From an uncultured Acidobacteriaceae bacterium (lineage in GTDB: Bacteria; Acidobacteriota; Terriglobia; Terriglobales; Acidobacteriaceae), in NCBI GenBank assembly GCA_903842065.1, contig CAIMKZ010000090.1:1-64000 (forward strand): a stretch of 64,000 nucleotides of DNA. Direction: 5' to 3'. Shown piece by piece: positions 1 to 9,229 of this stretch. Positions within the stretch are counted from its first letter, which is position 1. Each line of letters opens with the position of its first letter. Position numbers and translations under genes: made by a program. The notes below the pieces were generated by a model that had not been told where the DNA came from, did not search any database, and was given only the letters and a program-made list of their open reading frames with translations.

Positions 1-186
1 GATGGTGCCCATCTGCGTCAGCGATCCGATCGGCTGTGCCAATCCCCGGCGCACAGCTTCCACGCCGGCGATCATCGTCGTCGCCACTGCTCCAAGTCCA
101 ACAACCATGACACCCAGTTTTCCCTTGGCCGGCATCACTTTGGAGTCCGCGGCGGTCTTCCGGCCGCCTTGCTGTTCTTTTGACAT
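1..186 (-). CDS. ino1: Inositol-3-phosphate synthase, N-terminal 62 residues (cut by window edge)
   Basis: Only the 5' end is present; the gene runs off the left edge. The visible protein begins with a short polar leader and then reads KLGVMVVGLGAVATTMIAG, the Rossmann NAD-binding strand-loop-helix of myo-inositol-1-phosphate synthases, and continues to PIGSLTQMGTI, also typical of that family. The enzyme converts glucose-6-phosphate to inositol-3-phosphate with NAD in the cytoplasm. The ATG at 186 is preceded by an AGGAGA ribosome binding site (191-196 on the complementary strand). The family call is made from the N-terminus only, but both motifs are distinctive. Confidence 0.85.
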   Translation of the reverse strand, partial: MSKEQQGGRKTAADSKVMPAKGKLGVMVVGLGAVATTMIAGVEAVRRGLAQPIGSLTQMGTI

Positions 187-643
187 TTTTTCTCCTAACC
201 TTCTGCTGGTTCAATAAATGCCGATCTTGCATCTTCAAGATTCATACAGGCAAACTGCTTCCGCGACTTTCTGCCTTTTGCATGGCTCAAATTGAGGACA
301 CACAATTATCTCAAAGCGATGCCCGAGTCCGGCGCCGGTTTTGGGACTGGACCATACAGGCGGTATGGCCGACGGAGAGGATTCGATGCCTTAGGGGCTG
401 AAGCAGTTCCAATCCGTGGATGTAGAACAAATCGGCATTATCCTCAGTTTGATCCGGATACCCGTTCCTATTCGCAAGACCACAGGATACGAAGCATTCG
501 TCCGCCATCGCGCCACTGGTGAAATAGAAAAAGGAAGAGGAATCCCCTGGGAATCAAATCCCAGCACGAGGCTGCACCGCCCACAGTTTCGTGGACGGGC
601 CCTTTTGAAATATGCTCCATTCCGTTGACACGATTCCCGCTGG
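187..643. other. Intergenic region, no convincing gene
   Basis: About 457 bases between the end of transaldolase and the start of ino1, which are both on the minus strand. It should hold the ino1 promoter, but I see no clear -35/-10 pair. A weak copy of the GGGGCTGAAG repeat seen elsewhere in the window lies near 394-404. Open frames here look like extensions of frames antisense to or shifted from the transaldolase gene. Confidence 0.5.
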
Positions 644-1729
644 TTATCGAACAGCTTGCAGCGCTTTAGACTTGCGGTCGATCGCGCTGAGCAGAGTTTG
701 CCACGAATCGCTAAACGACTTGGCGCCCTGCGTTTGCAGGTCCGCGGCCAACTGCCCCAGATCGATTCCAGCCTTCCGGAAACTGTCCAGAACAGCCTCG
801 CAGTCGCCTCCGTCCCGTGGAAGAGCTCCGACGACCTTACCGTGATCGCCGAATGCCAGAAGCGTTTTCTCCGGCATTGTATTGACCGTATTCGGCGCAG
901 CCAGAGCACGAATATATAGATCTTCGGGGGCTTTCGGGTTCTTAGTTCCGGTACTTGCAAAGAGAAGTCTTTGTGGCCGTGCGCCACTGTTAGCCAGGCG
1001 CTGCCAACGATCCGAGGCAAGCAGATCACGGTAGGCCTTGTAGACCTGCTTGCCGATGGCAATGCCCAGTTTGTCTCGAAGTGGATCGGGGACTTTATCC
1101 GACGTTGCTCCGTCCCACCGGCTTACGAAGACCGAAGATACCGATCGAACGTCGGGGCTGAGGCCCGCTGCAACTCGCCGTTCGAGTCCGCGCATGTAAG
1201 CGTCTGCCGATGCCAGAAAATGCTCAAGAGAAAATAGAAGCGTGACATTAATGGGCACGCCTGCCGCGATGACTTCCTCGATTGCAGCGTTCCCCTCTTT
1301 CGTACCTGGGATCTTGATAAAGAGGTTTGGTCGCTGAGCTTTTTTGTGCAAAGTTGTCGCTGCGGAAATCGTTCCTCCTGTGTCGTAGGCCAGAAGAGGC
1401 GACACCTCAAGCGATACAAATCCATCATTGCGCGCGGTACGCTCGTGAATTGAAACGAAGTGTTCCGCAGCCCGGGTCAAATCCTGCAGGGCAAGCTCAA
1501 AGAACAACTCTTCGCCGGAAAGACCTGTCGACGTTAAGCGGCCGATCTCCGCGTCATAGGCATTGCTCTTTGAAATGGCGTTTTCGAAGATGGTGGGGTT
1601 TGAAGTCAGTCCTGTGACGGAAAGCTCGTCGATATAGCGCTGCAGTGTTCCGTTATCAAGCAAGTCGCGCGTTATGTTGTCGAGCCACAAACTTTGCCCG
1701 AGATCATGGAGTTCTTGTGTCGCCTTCAT
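644..1729 (-). CDS. tal: Transaldolase
   Basis: 361 residues, close to the roughly 360-370 residues of the actinobacterial/acidobacterial type. It transfers a dihydroxyacetone unit between sugar phosphates in the non-oxidative pentose phosphate pathway. Near residue 40 it has TGLTSNPTIF, a transaldolase signature, and around residue 139 NLFIKIPGTKEG, whose first lysine is the expected Schiff-base residue. The start at 1729 has AAGGAGC a few bases upstream. It lies upstream of ino1 on the same strand with a 457-base gap, so co-transcription is possible but not shown. Confidence 0.95.
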   Translation of the reverse strand: MKATQELHDLGQSLWLDNITRDLLDNGTLQRYIDELSVTGLTSNPTIFENAISKSNAYDAEIGRLTSTGLSGEELFFELALQDLTRAAEHFVSIHERTARNDGFVSLEVSPLLAYDTGGTISAATTLHKKAQRPNLFIKIPGTKEGNAAIEEVIAAGVPINVTLLFSLEHFLASADAYMRGLERRVAAGLSPDVRSVSSVFVSRWDGATSDKVPDPLRDKLGIAIGKQVYKAYRDLLASDRWQRLANSGARPQRLLFASTGTKNPKAPEDLYIRALAAPNTVNTMPEKTLLAFGDHGKVVGALPRDGGDCEAVLDSFRKAGIDLGQLAADLQTQGAKSFSDSWQTLLSAIDRKSKALQAVR

Positions 1730-2323
1730 CGCTGCTCCTTCTGGTTCTGTTGGCTCGCGGCTCTTTGCTTCGTCGTGTTACATAATGTTTCGTAATCGCG
1801 TTTGTACTACTCGATGCCTATCTCTTCCAGCCTCTCATTTGGCCTGCCCGATCATTTGTACCAGTAGGAGTGTTAGTGTAGCGCATTTCGACAGGAGATC
1901 GCAGCACACTGGTCACCATGATTCCCAACCTGATTGGCCACCTGCAATCGGACAAGCAGGGCTGCGCCAGCGTAAAGATAAACCAGGAGTTCCAGAAGAT
2001 GATGAAGCGCTTCTTGCCGGTGTGGAACGCGGCACGCTAGTTCTATTTGGCAACGCTTTGGGTATTGGCTGCGTTTGGCTACACACTCACCAATCGGCTT
2101 ACAGCCGTTGGTAAGTGTTGAGACTAAAATCGCGGTGAGCGCAGGCATGCGTGCTTGCGAAGATGGGGGAAATGAGGGGCATTCATTCGGAGCCCGGCCA
2201 GCAGCCAGACATCCAGCGATTCACCGGGAGCTAAACCCAGACACGGGTTCAAGGCACAGATGTGCGTACGCCTCCGCAAACGGGGCGTCTGCCCATATAC
2301 GGGCCCCAGGAATGTAATGATTT
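1730..2323. other. Intergenic region with a possible short coding remnant
   Basis: No gene here is convincing. On the plus strand ATG at 1918 opens a 40-codon frame beginning MIPNLIGHLQSDKQ, ended by TAG at 2038-2040. The same frame then continues with a hydrophobic stretch (FYLATLWVLAAFGYTL) to a TGA near 2119. The piece IGHLQSDK resembles the YggS/PLP-homeostasis family, but the rest does not, so I do not name it. It may be decayed coding sequence or chance. Confidence 0.3.
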
Positions 2324-2397
2324 TGGCTGCCCCCCAGGGAGTCGAACCCCGATATGATGCTCCAGAGGCACCTGTCCTGCCATTGAACGAGGGGGCA
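2324..2397 (-). tRNA. tRNA-Gln (anticodon CUG)
   Basis: The reverse strand folds into a complete cloverleaf. The acceptor stem TGCCCCC pairs with GGGGGCA. The D arm starts GTTC, and the anticodon stem GGTGC/GCATC encloses the loop CTCTGGA, giving anticodon CTG. The T arm is CGGGG-TTCGACT-CCCTG. The discriminator base is G and CCA is encoded (2324-2326 on the complement). It reads CAG codons as glutamine. All stems pair with only G-T wobbles. Confidence 0.95.
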
Positions 2398-2664
2398 GCA
2401 ATTGTCACGGCGTTTAGCAGCCGGGCCAGCAGTTGTCCGGCAGGCGCCGGGCGTTGCAACTGTCAACTCCTTCATCATAATGGCATTCGCTGTCGGGGGT
2501 CAAACCGCGCAAAAAGCGCCCCGGGCCGGTCCGCTGGAGCGAACGATGGTAACCCGCGCTATCCGTGCCGGACTGCGACTCTGACGCGGCTGGGGCCGCG
2601 CGGGCGGATACAATGAGGGGATGGATCGGTCTGTTAGACACTGGCTGGCCGCTCAGGGGCCCAC

Positions 2665-4569
2665 ATGGCTCGAGGCGGTTCACCCGGCATGAAAATCTTC
2701 TTCCGCCTACTTCGCTTCGGGCTTCCCTTCGTTCTGCAATGGCTGCCTGGCGTGTTGCTGCTGGCAGCGGTAGGCATACTGGATAACTTCCGTGTCCTTC
2801 TCTTCCAGCCCATCTTCGATCAGGTCCTGCGTCCTGACGCTCCGGAGGGTCCCATCACGCTCGGGCTGCGGAACAGCCCCTGGAGCTTCGACCTAAGACT
2901 GCTGGTTCCGCACTTCATGCACAATGCATGGACGGTGGTGGCCTTTGCGCTCACCGTCTCCACCATCGTCAAGGGCGTGTGCGACTACGTCGGCACCTAC
3001 CTTGTGAACTATGCCGGCTTCGGTACCATCACCGACCTGCGCAATCATCTCTACGAAGCCATCATGCGGCGTTCGTCCAGCTTTTTTCACAAGTACCCCA
3101 CCGGCACCATTCTTTCCACGCTGATCAACGACGTGGATCGTGTGCAGAACGCGATCAGCTCCGTCATCGGCGAGTTTCTCCAGCAGTTCTTTACTTTTCT
3201 GGTGGGTCTGGCGCTGGTTATTCGCATGGGCGGCAATCTCAGCTGGGCGCTGCTGCTGTTCATCCCCGTGGTGGTCACCTCGGCCCGCAAGATCGGCAGA
3301 GAGGTGCGGCACCGTACCCGCACCGGGCAGGACAAACTGGCCGAGATCCAGAATATCCTGCATGAAACGGTGACCGGCAACCGTATTGTCAAGGCCTTCA
3401 ATAACGAGCTGTGGGAGATTCTTCGTTTCAAAACCGCGGCCCGGCGTCTGTTCCGCGCCAACCTGCGCAGCGTACGCATTCAGTCCATCAGTTCGCCGCT
3501 GATGGATGCCATAGGAGCAGTGGCCATTGCCATGCTTCTCTTCATCGGACGCAATGAAATTCTCCACGGCCACATGACCATGGGCATGTTCGGAGCATTC
3601 ATCATCCTGCTCTTCAAGCTCTACGATCCGGTCCGCAAGTTCGCATACTTTTACAACAGTTTCCAGCAGGCGCTGGGTGCATCGTCTTCTATCTTTACTT
3701 ACTTCGACACCAAGGACGATGTGGTGGAGCGGCCGCGCGCCATCCAGTTCCGCGGATTCCAGGATGCGGTTCGTTTCGAGGATGTGGGCTTCTCCTACCC
3801 CGGTCCGGAGGGCGAAAAGAAGATTCTTCACGACGTCGATCTGGTGGTCAACGCCGGAGAAGTGCTGGCGTTGGTGGGACCGAGCGGAGCGGGAAAATCG
3901 ACGCTGGTGAACCTGATCCCGCGATTCTTCGACGTAACCTCTGGGCGCATCCTCATCGACGGCAAGGACGTGCGCGACCTGTCTCTGGCCTCGCTGCGCA
4001 AGCAGATCGCGCAGGTGACCCAGGAGACGATCCTGTTCAACGACACGGTGCGCAACAACATCGCTTACGGCCAGCCCGACATCAAGCCCGCACTGGTGGA
4101 AGAGGCGGCGCGTAACGCGCTGGCCCACGACTTCATCCTGAACATGCCCCAGGGCTACGATACCGTGATTGGTGAAAAGGGCTTCCGGCTCTCGGGCGGT
4201 GAGCGGCAGCGGATGGCGATCGCGCGCGCCATCCTGAAGAACTCTCCGATTCTGATTCTCGACGAGGCGACGTCGGCCCTCGATGCGGAAAGCGAGTCGC
4301 TGGTGCAGATCGCGCTGGCCAATCTGATGCAGAACCGCACTGTGATCGTGATCGCGCACCGGCTTTCCACCATCCGGCGCGCCAACCGGATTGCCGTGCT
4401 CGAGGGCGGGCGCATTACCGCTATCGGAACGCATGAGGAACTGCTCAGTTCCTCGCCGACCTATCAAAAGCTCTATCAACTTCAATTCATCGATCTGCCG
4501 GAGGGACTCAACGGAGATTCGATGGCCTCCGCCACCGAGGCGGGGCAGATCATTACAAACGAGGACTGA
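2665..4569 (+). CDS. ABC transporter with fused membrane and ATPase domains (MsbA-like)
   Basis: 634 residues, the usual length of a half-transporter that works as a homodimer in the inner membrane. Residues about 1-330 are the six-helix exporter domain and about 370-610 the ATPase. The ATPase shows Walker A GPSGAGKST (near 405), signature LSGGERQRMAIARA, Walker B ILILDEATSALD and the H-loop IAHRLST. The family includes MsbA lipid A/lipid flippases and other lipid or peptide exporters; the substrate cannot be read from sequence. An in-frame ATG at 2689 (MKIFFRLLRFG) is an equally plausible start. It opens the plus-strand run leading into yicC, 6 bases downstream of its stop. Confidence 0.9.
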   Translation: MARGGSPGMKIFFRLLRFGLPFVLQWLPGVLLLAAVGILDNFRVLLFQPIFDQVLRPDAPEGPITLGLRNSPWSFDLRLLVPHFMHNAWTVVAFALTVSTIVKGVCDYVGTYLVNYAGFGTITDLRNHLYEAIMRRSSSFFHKYPTGTILSTLINDVDRVQNAISSVIGEFLQQFFTFLVGLALVIRMGGNLSWALLLFIPVVVTSARKIGREVRHRTRTGQDKLAEIQNILHETVTGNRIVKAFNNELWEILRFKTAARRLFRANLRSVRIQSISSPLMDAIGAVAIAMLLFIGRNEILHGHMTMGMFGAFIILLFKLYDPVRKFAYFYNSFQQALGASSSIFTYFDTKDDVVERPRAIQFRGFQDAVRFEDVGFSYPGPEGEKKILHDVDLVVNAGEVLALVGPSGAGKSTLVNLIPRFFDVTSGRILIDGKDVRDLSLASLRKQIAQVTQETILFNDTVRNNIAYGQPDIKPALVEEAARNALAHDFILNMPQGYDTVIGEKGFRLSGGERQRMAIARAILKNSPILILDEATSALDAESESLVQIALANLMQNRTVIVIAHRLSTIRRANRIAVLEGGRITAIGTHEELLSSSPTYQKLYQLQFIDLPEGLNGDSMASATEAGQIITNED

Positions 4570-4575
4570 ACGAGG

Positions 4576-5481
4576 ATGTCGATTTATTCCATGACAGGTT
4601 TTGCGCGCATGCAGGCGCGCGCGGCGATCGGCGACAGCGATCAACTGGCCTATACGATCGCGCTCAAAAGCGTGAACCACCGCTTCCTCGATCTCCAGTT
4701 CAGGTTGCCTTCGGGGCTGGACGCGCTGGAGATGGAACTGCGCCGGATATTCAAGGAAGCTCTGGTGCGCGGGCACGTCGAGTTCACACTCTCTGTAGAC
4801 CGCTCGTCGCAGCAGAAGTCCGGATTCAACCGCGAACTCGTCGGGTCCTACCTGGCAGCCTTTGATACGGCAAGGCAGGAGCACGGATTGACGTGCGAGC
4901 CCGATCTGAACGCGGTGCTGCGGCTGCCCGGAGCGTTGCAGGCCGAGCAGCGTGGCGACGAGGATCTGACCGCTTTGGCAGCCAGCGTACTTGAGCAGGT
5001 GCCTACATTGCTCGATCAGCTCAAGGTCATGCGCGCCCGCGAGGGCGACTCGCTGAAGGCGATTCTGCTCGACGTTCTGGCGCGTCTTGAAGAGGCGAGT
5101 AACGGCGTCGCCGGACTCGTTCCCGACGTCGAACAGCGCTATCAGGAGCGGCTCACGCAGCGCCTGACCGCGGCGGTAGGAAACGATTTCAGCCGTCAGC
5201 GGCTGCTCGAAGAGATTGCAATTCTGGTTGACCGCAGCGATGTGAGCGAGGAACTTGCGCGCATGGCTACGCACATCGGTCACTTCCGCGAGTTGCTCGC
5301 CGCAGGCGGCGAACTGGGCAAGAAGCTGGACTTCCTGCTCCAGGAGATGAACCGCGAGGCCAACACGCTGCTGTCGAAGACCGGCAGCCTGGCAGGCAAG
5401 GGAACCCGCGTGACCGAGCTGGGCCTGGCGATGAAGGCAGAGATCGAGAAAGCGCGGGAGCAGATTCAGAACCTGGAGTAG
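4576..5481 (+). CDS. yicC: YicC/YloC family endoribonuclease
   Basis: 301 residues with the family's N-terminal signature SMTGFARMQA and the segment SVNHRFLDLQFRLP, followed by a mostly helical C-terminal half ending in LGLAMKAEIEKAREQIQNLE. Members are cytoplasmic RNases; the E. coli protein has been linked to small-RNA turnover. The gene follows the ABC exporter by 6 bases and precedes gmk by 55 bases. The yicC-gmk-rpoZ order is widely conserved and supports the call. Confidence 0.92.
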   Translation: MSIYSMTGFARMQARAAIGDSDQLAYTIALKSVNHRFLDLQFRLPSGLDALEMELRRIFKEALVRGHVEFTLSVDRSSQQKSGFNRELVGSYLAAFDTARQEHGLTCEPDLNAVLRLPGALQAEQRGDEDLTALAASVLEQVPTLLDQLKVMRAREGDSLKAILLDVLARLEEASNGVAGLVPDVEQRYQERLTQRLTAAVGNDFSRQRLLEEIAILVDRSDVSEELARMATHIGHFRELLAAGGELGKKLDFLLQEMNREANTLLSKTGSLAGKGTRVTELGLAMKAEIEKAREQIQNLE

Positions 5482-5536
5482 TTGCAAGACAGGGAACCGG
5501 GGATCAGGAAATACTATTCGAAGGAAATCAAAAACT

Positions 5537-6277
5537 GTGGCAGGAATTCTATTTATCATTTCGGCGCCGTCGGGTTCGGGCAAGAGCACGCTTGTATCGG
5601 AGCTGCGCAAGCAGGTAGGCGGCGTGGACTTCGCGGTGTCCTGGACGACGCGCGCCCCGCGGGGCAGCGAGCAGAACGGCAACGAGTACCACTTCACCAC
5701 GCGCGAGACCTTTCTGCAAATGGTCGAAGAAGGCAAGTTCCTCGAACACGCCGAGGTCTTCGGCAACCTCTACGGCACCGCGCGGGCCTCGCTCGACGAA
5801 GCGCGAGTCGCCGGCCACGACCTGCTGCTCGATATCGATGTGCAGGGCGCCTTGCAGGTGCGCTCCAAGCTGCCCGAGGCGGTAAGCATCTTTGTTATGC
5901 CGCCCACGCCCAAAGTGCTGCGCACGCGCCTGCGTAACCGCAGCCGCGCCGAGGGTGTGGTCAACGAGTCCGAGCTCTACCGGCGGCTCCACGAGGCCAG
6001 CAAGGAGATTGAGAATTATCGCGAATACAGCTATATTTTGGTCAACGACATTCTTGACCGGGCGATAGCGCAGCTGGAGGCCATCGTCCTCGCGGAGAGG
6101 TTCTATCGCAACGGCGAGGCCATCGCTTACCGGTCGCGGAGGGTGTTGGAGGTAGCCGCGGCCTGTCTGCAACAGAACTCGCAGGAGCGGATCAAACCGG
6201 TGCTGGAGGCGTTTGGAATCCTGGGTTCCTCCGGCCAGCAAGCTCTTCCCTTTGGAGATGACGCCGATGACGATTGA
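5537..6277 (+). CDS. gmk: Guanylate kinase
   Basis: 246 residues; phosphorylates GMP to GDP with ATP. The P-loop SAPSGSGKST is near residue 10, followed by SWTTRAPRGSEQNGNEYHF, the GMP-binding region, and LLDIDVQGALQV. The most likely start is GTG at 5537, just before AGILFIISAPSG, with AAGGAA about ten bases upstream; no ATG lies close. The C-terminus runs about 40 residues past the usual core and ends in an acidic tail. Its last bases overlap the rpoZ start, so the two are translationally coupled. Confidence 0.95.
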   Translation: MAGILFIISAPSGSGKSTLVSELRKQVGGVDFAVSWTTRAPRGSEQNGNEYHFTTRETFLQMVEEGKFLEHAEVFGNLYGTARASLDEARVAGHDLLLDIDVQGALQVRSKLPEAVSIFVMPPTPKVLRTRLRNRSRAEGVVNESELYRRLHEASKEIENYREYSYILVNDILDRAIAQLEAIVLAERFYRNGEAIAYRSRRVLEVAAACLQQNSQERIKPVLEAFGILGSSGQQALPFGDDADDD

Positions 6278-6497
6278 AACCAGTTTCGACTCAAACTACC
6301 GCAAAGTGCTGGTTGCCGCGCGCCGCGCCCGCCAGTTGCAGGGCGGTTCCCGTGCGCTCGTCAAAACGCATTCCAACAAGGCCTGCCGCATCGCGCAGGA
6401 AGAGATAGATGCCGGCAAGATCGCCTACGTCAAGGCCGATAAGGAAGTCACCAAGCCTTTGATCGATGGCCCGGCAGTTCCCATCCTTCTCGGCTGA
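6267..6497 (+). CDS. rpoZ: DNA-directed RNA polymerase omega subunit
   Basis: 76 residues. The omega subunit assists assembly and stability of RNA polymerase. The visible signature is the N-terminal YRKVLVAARRARQL, equivalent to the conserved helix that clamps beta-prime, followed by an acidic segment ending IDAGKIAYVKADKE. I chose the ATG at 6267, with GGAG nine bases upstream, over an in-frame ATG at 6258 where the same GGAG would be too close. It overlaps the end of gmk by 11 bases, the standard arrangement. Confidence 0.88.
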   Translation: MTIETSFDSNYRKVLVAARRARQLQGGSRALVKTHSNKACRIAQEEIDAGKIAYVKADKEVTKPLIDGPAVPILLG

Positions 6498-6657
6498 CAA
6501 ACAAGGACCAGGTGTCTGCTTTCAGCGCTCGGGGGTTACTTCCTCGCGGGATGCAACTCATCCGGCTGCATTCCCGATTCCATTTGAACTCCTGACGTCC
6601 ATCAGTTCTGTTCTAAAACCTGACACCTGATACCTCATCCTGCACTACAATTTAGCT

Positions 6658-7971
6658 ATGCGCGTTACGGTAGGTGTTTCCGGCGGGATAGCGGCTTACA
6701 AGGCCGCTGAGCTGGTGCGTGAGTTGCAGCGTCAGGGTGCCCAGGTTCACGTTGTCATGACGGAATCGGCGATCCGGTTTGTGCAGCCGCTCACCTTCGC
6801 GGCTCTTACCGGCCATAAGGTAATCACCAGCCTCTGGGATCTGAGCTCGGGCAACCCGGCCAACGAGCAGAACGGCATCGACCACATCGAAGAGGCGCAG
6901 TGGTGTGACGCGCTGGTGGTTGCTCCGGCCACGGCCAATATCCTGGCCAAGTTCTCTCACGGCATCGCCGACGACTTCCTCTCCACCATGTACCTGGCCA
7001 CGCCGGCTCCGGTGCTGGTGGCTCCGGCGATGAACGTGAATATGTGGAACCACGCGGCTACACAGGCCAATCTCGACGTGCTGCGCCAGCGCGGCGTCCG
7101 CATTGTCGATCCCGGCTCGGGAGAGCTGGCCTGCGGCATGGTGGGCGCGGGGCGCATGGCCGAGCCGGCCACGATCGCCGCCGCCGTCATGTCCACGCTC
7201 AATCGGCGCAACGATCTTGCCGGCGAGACAGTTCTGGTCACCGCGGGCGGCACGCGCGAAGCCATCGATCCGGTGCGCTTCATCGGCAACCGCTCCAGCG
7301 GCAAGATGGGCTATGCGCTGGCCGAAGCCGCGCAGAGCCGTGGCGCGCGGGTCATTCTGGTCAGCGGTCCTACGGCTCTTCATTCGCCCGCCCGCTGCGA
7401 GCTGGTCAGGGTCACAACGGCCGACGAGATGCGCGCCGCTGTCCTCGATCGCATGAAGGAAGCCACGCTGGTGATCAAGGCCGCGGCAGTGGCAGATTAC
7501 CGGCCGGTGGCAGAAGCGGCGCAGAAGCTCAAGCGGACCGGGCCCATCACACTGGAACTCGCGCCCACCGACGACATTCTTGCCGAGGTTGTTCGCCAGC
7601 GCCACACCGGTCTGCTCATCGTCGGCTTTGCGGCCGAGACTCAGAACGTACTGGATAACGGCCGCGCCAAGCTGCTCAAGAAGGGCGCCGACGCGATCGT
7701 CATCAACGACGTGTCGGGCAAGGGAATCGGCATCGACTCCGACAACAACGCCGCCACCTTTCTCACTCGCACAACCTCAGTCGAGATGCCGGCCATGCCC
7801 AAGCGCGAGCTTGCCGAACGCATTCTGGACGAAGTCGTGGTGCTTCGCCGGCAGCGGCAGGTGATCGAAGAACTCGGAGGCGCCGCGGGCCGTCAGGACT
7901 TGCAGGACCGCGTGCTTAGCGAATCAGCCCCGGTCGTCTCGTCGCGGCGGCAGCTGATCGTGGAGCAGTAG
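6658..7971 (+). CDS. coaBC: Bifunctional phosphopantothenoylcysteine decarboxylase / phosphopantothenate-cysteine ligase
   Basis: 437 residues; catalyses two consecutive coenzyme A steps. The CoaC flavoprotein half (about 1-190) has VSGGIAAYKAAELV at the N-terminus, the PAMNVNMW motif and the substrate clamp ELACGMVGAGRMAEP containing the catalytic cysteine. The CoaB half has VTAGGTREAIDPVRFI then NRSSGKMGYALA, and IKAAAVADYRP, which are ligase hallmarks. It follows rpoZ after about 160 bases and its stop codon shares one base with the next start. Confidence 0.95.
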   Translation: MRVTVGVSGGIAAYKAAELVRELQRQGAQVHVVMTESAIRFVQPLTFAALTGHKVITSLWDLSSGNPANEQNGIDHIEEAQWCDALVVAPATANILAKFSHGIADDFLSTMYLATPAPVLVAPAMNVNMWNHAATQANLDVLRQRGVRIVDPGSGELACGMVGAGRMAEPATIAAAVMSTLNRRNDLAGETVLVTAGGTREAIDPVRFIGNRSSGKMGYALAEAAQSRGARVILVSGPTALHSPARCELVRVTTADEMRAAVLDRMKEATLVIKAAAVADYRPVAEAAQKLKRTGPITLELAPTDDILAEVVRQRHTGLLIVGFAAETQNVLDNGRAKLLKKGADAIVINDVSGKGIGIDSDNNAATFLTRTTSVEMPAMPKRELAERILDEVVVLRRQRQVIEELGGAAGRQDLQDRVLSESAPVVSSRRQLIVEQ

Positions 7972-8834
7972 TGGCTAGCGCCATCGATCCAGCCACGCGC
8001 GAAGTCCTGGCCGAGCGGCTGCGCTTCTATCGCGACCTGGGGCTTACGGAGTTCTATCGCCGCCCGGTCGATCCCGCGCTGCTTGCCGCGCTGGCCGCCA
8101 ATCCCGCCGCAACTGCCGCGTCGAACGCGAGCAATCCGGAGGCTGAGATGGCGTCCGCGGCAGACGCTCAGTCCAACTTCACACATGAGGAGCCCGCCAT
8201 TCCACCGCGCAAGAGCATTGCTCCGCAACCCGAGATTGGGAGCCTTGTCGCTCCCGCAGACCGCGCTGCCGCACTGGCCGCGATCGTCGAAGAGATCGGC
8301 GATTGCAAGCGCTGCCAGCTCCACAAGGAGCGCCATTCGATCGTCTTCGCGCAGGGCGACCCGAACGCCCGCCTGCTGTTCGTGGGCGAAGGCCCCGGCG
8401 CGGACGAGGACGAGCAGGGACTGCCCTTTGTGGGCCGCGCCGGACAACTGCTCAACAACATGATCTCCGCCATGGGTCTCGAACGCGAGCAGACCTACAT
8501 CTGCAACGTGGTCAAGTGCCGTCCGCCGGGCAACCGCACTCCGGAGCCGGACGAAGCCAACACCTGCCTGCCGTTTCTCTTCCGGCAGATCGATGTGGTG
8601 CGTCCGCAGGTGATTGTGGCGCTGGGCGCGACCGCGGCGACTTACCTGCTCGGGCAGCGCCAGCCATTGGCCGGACTGCGCGGGCGGATTCACGCCTTCC
8701 GGGGTTCGAGCCTTATCGTTACCTATCACCCGGCGTACCTGCTTCGCGATCCGCGGCAGAAGAAGGAGGCCTGGGCCGACCTTCAGATCGCGATGAAGGA
8801 GCTTGGGCTGAAGGCGCCGGCGAAGAAGGTTTAG
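7971..8834 (+). CDS. Family 4 uracil-DNA glycosylase (iron-sulfur type)
   Basis: 287 residues; removes uracil from DNA. The catalytic domain starts near residue 100 and carries [20 protein letters not shown], the family 4 active-site block, and a later TYHPAYLLR motif. Four cysteines fit the [4Fe-4S] ligands: CKRC, then [10 protein letters not shown] and NTCLPFL. The first 90 or so residues are alanine-rich and low complexity, an extension often seen in acidobacterial and related homologs. It starts with GTG, whose first base is the last base of the coaBC stop, so it is translationally coupled. Confidence 0.92.
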   Translation: MASAIDPATREVLAERLRFYRDLGLTEFYRRPVDPALLAALAANPAATAASNASNPEAEMASAADAQSNFTHEEPAIPPRKSIAPQPEIGSLVAPADRAAALAAIVEEIGDCKRCQLHKERHSIVFAQGDPNARLLFVGEGPGADEDEQGLPFVGRAGQLLNNMISAMGLEREQTYICNVVKCRPPGNRTPEPDEANTCLPFLFRQIDVVRPQVIVALGATAATYLLGQRQPLAGLRGRIHAFRGSSLIVTYHPAYLLRDPRQKKEAWADLQIAMKELGLKAPAKKV

Positions 8835-9170
8835 CAGCCCCGCATCCCCCCAGCAGGCCGGAGCCGGTCCGCCGATCCGGCCTGTAATCTATCTCACCTG
8901 TAAAACGAGCCGATACCGCAAGCGCTGATTCCAACCGCGTTATGCGGTGTTTCGTTTTTCTCTGCACAAGTGTGTAAAGCTTTGATTCGAAGCAGGTTGC
9001 GCGCGTTCTTATCTGTCAAACGCCCAGATCTAAATGGTTTACAGGCATCTACTTCAAAATCATCGACTTTCGGCAGCTCAAGTCCTCTGCGTTGTGTGAT
9101 GGAGTGCCCGCGAAAATTTGTTGTGATCTTCCGATAGCGGGTCTTGTGGTGGGTGGGGAGTGGCAGAGCG
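8835..9170. other. Intergenic region between convergent transcripts, no gene seen
   Basis: Lies between the plus-strand glycosylase gene and the minus-strand VWA gene. I see no open frame with a recognisable product and no RNA gene. The only structured element is the terminator at 9171-9203. Confidence 0.5.
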
Positions 9171-9203
9171 AAAAAAACAGAAGCGCGGCCCTGAGGCCGC
9201 GCC
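9171..9203 (-). terminator. Rho-independent terminator of the VWA-protein transcript
   Basis: On the minus strand an 8-bp perfect GC-rich stem (GCGCGGCC/GGCCGCGC, 9183-9202) with a 4-base loop is followed within a few bases by seven consecutive T residues. It lies about 30 bases beyond the stop of the VWA gene. Confidence 0.85.
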
Positions 9204-9229
9204 TGGTGAAGTAGTAACAATTTGGGCTG

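Noticed and set aside
391..1062. 223-codon minus-strand frame overlapping the end of transaldolase
   Set aside because: Shifted frame of tal with basic, low-information sequence; tal itself is complete.
2893..5766. 957-codon open frame on the minus strand opposite the ABC transporter, yicC and gmk
   Set aside because: It is the antisense shadow of three well-identified genes; its translation is rich in Gln/Arg/His without any domain. GC-rich third positions suppress stops in the mirrored frame.
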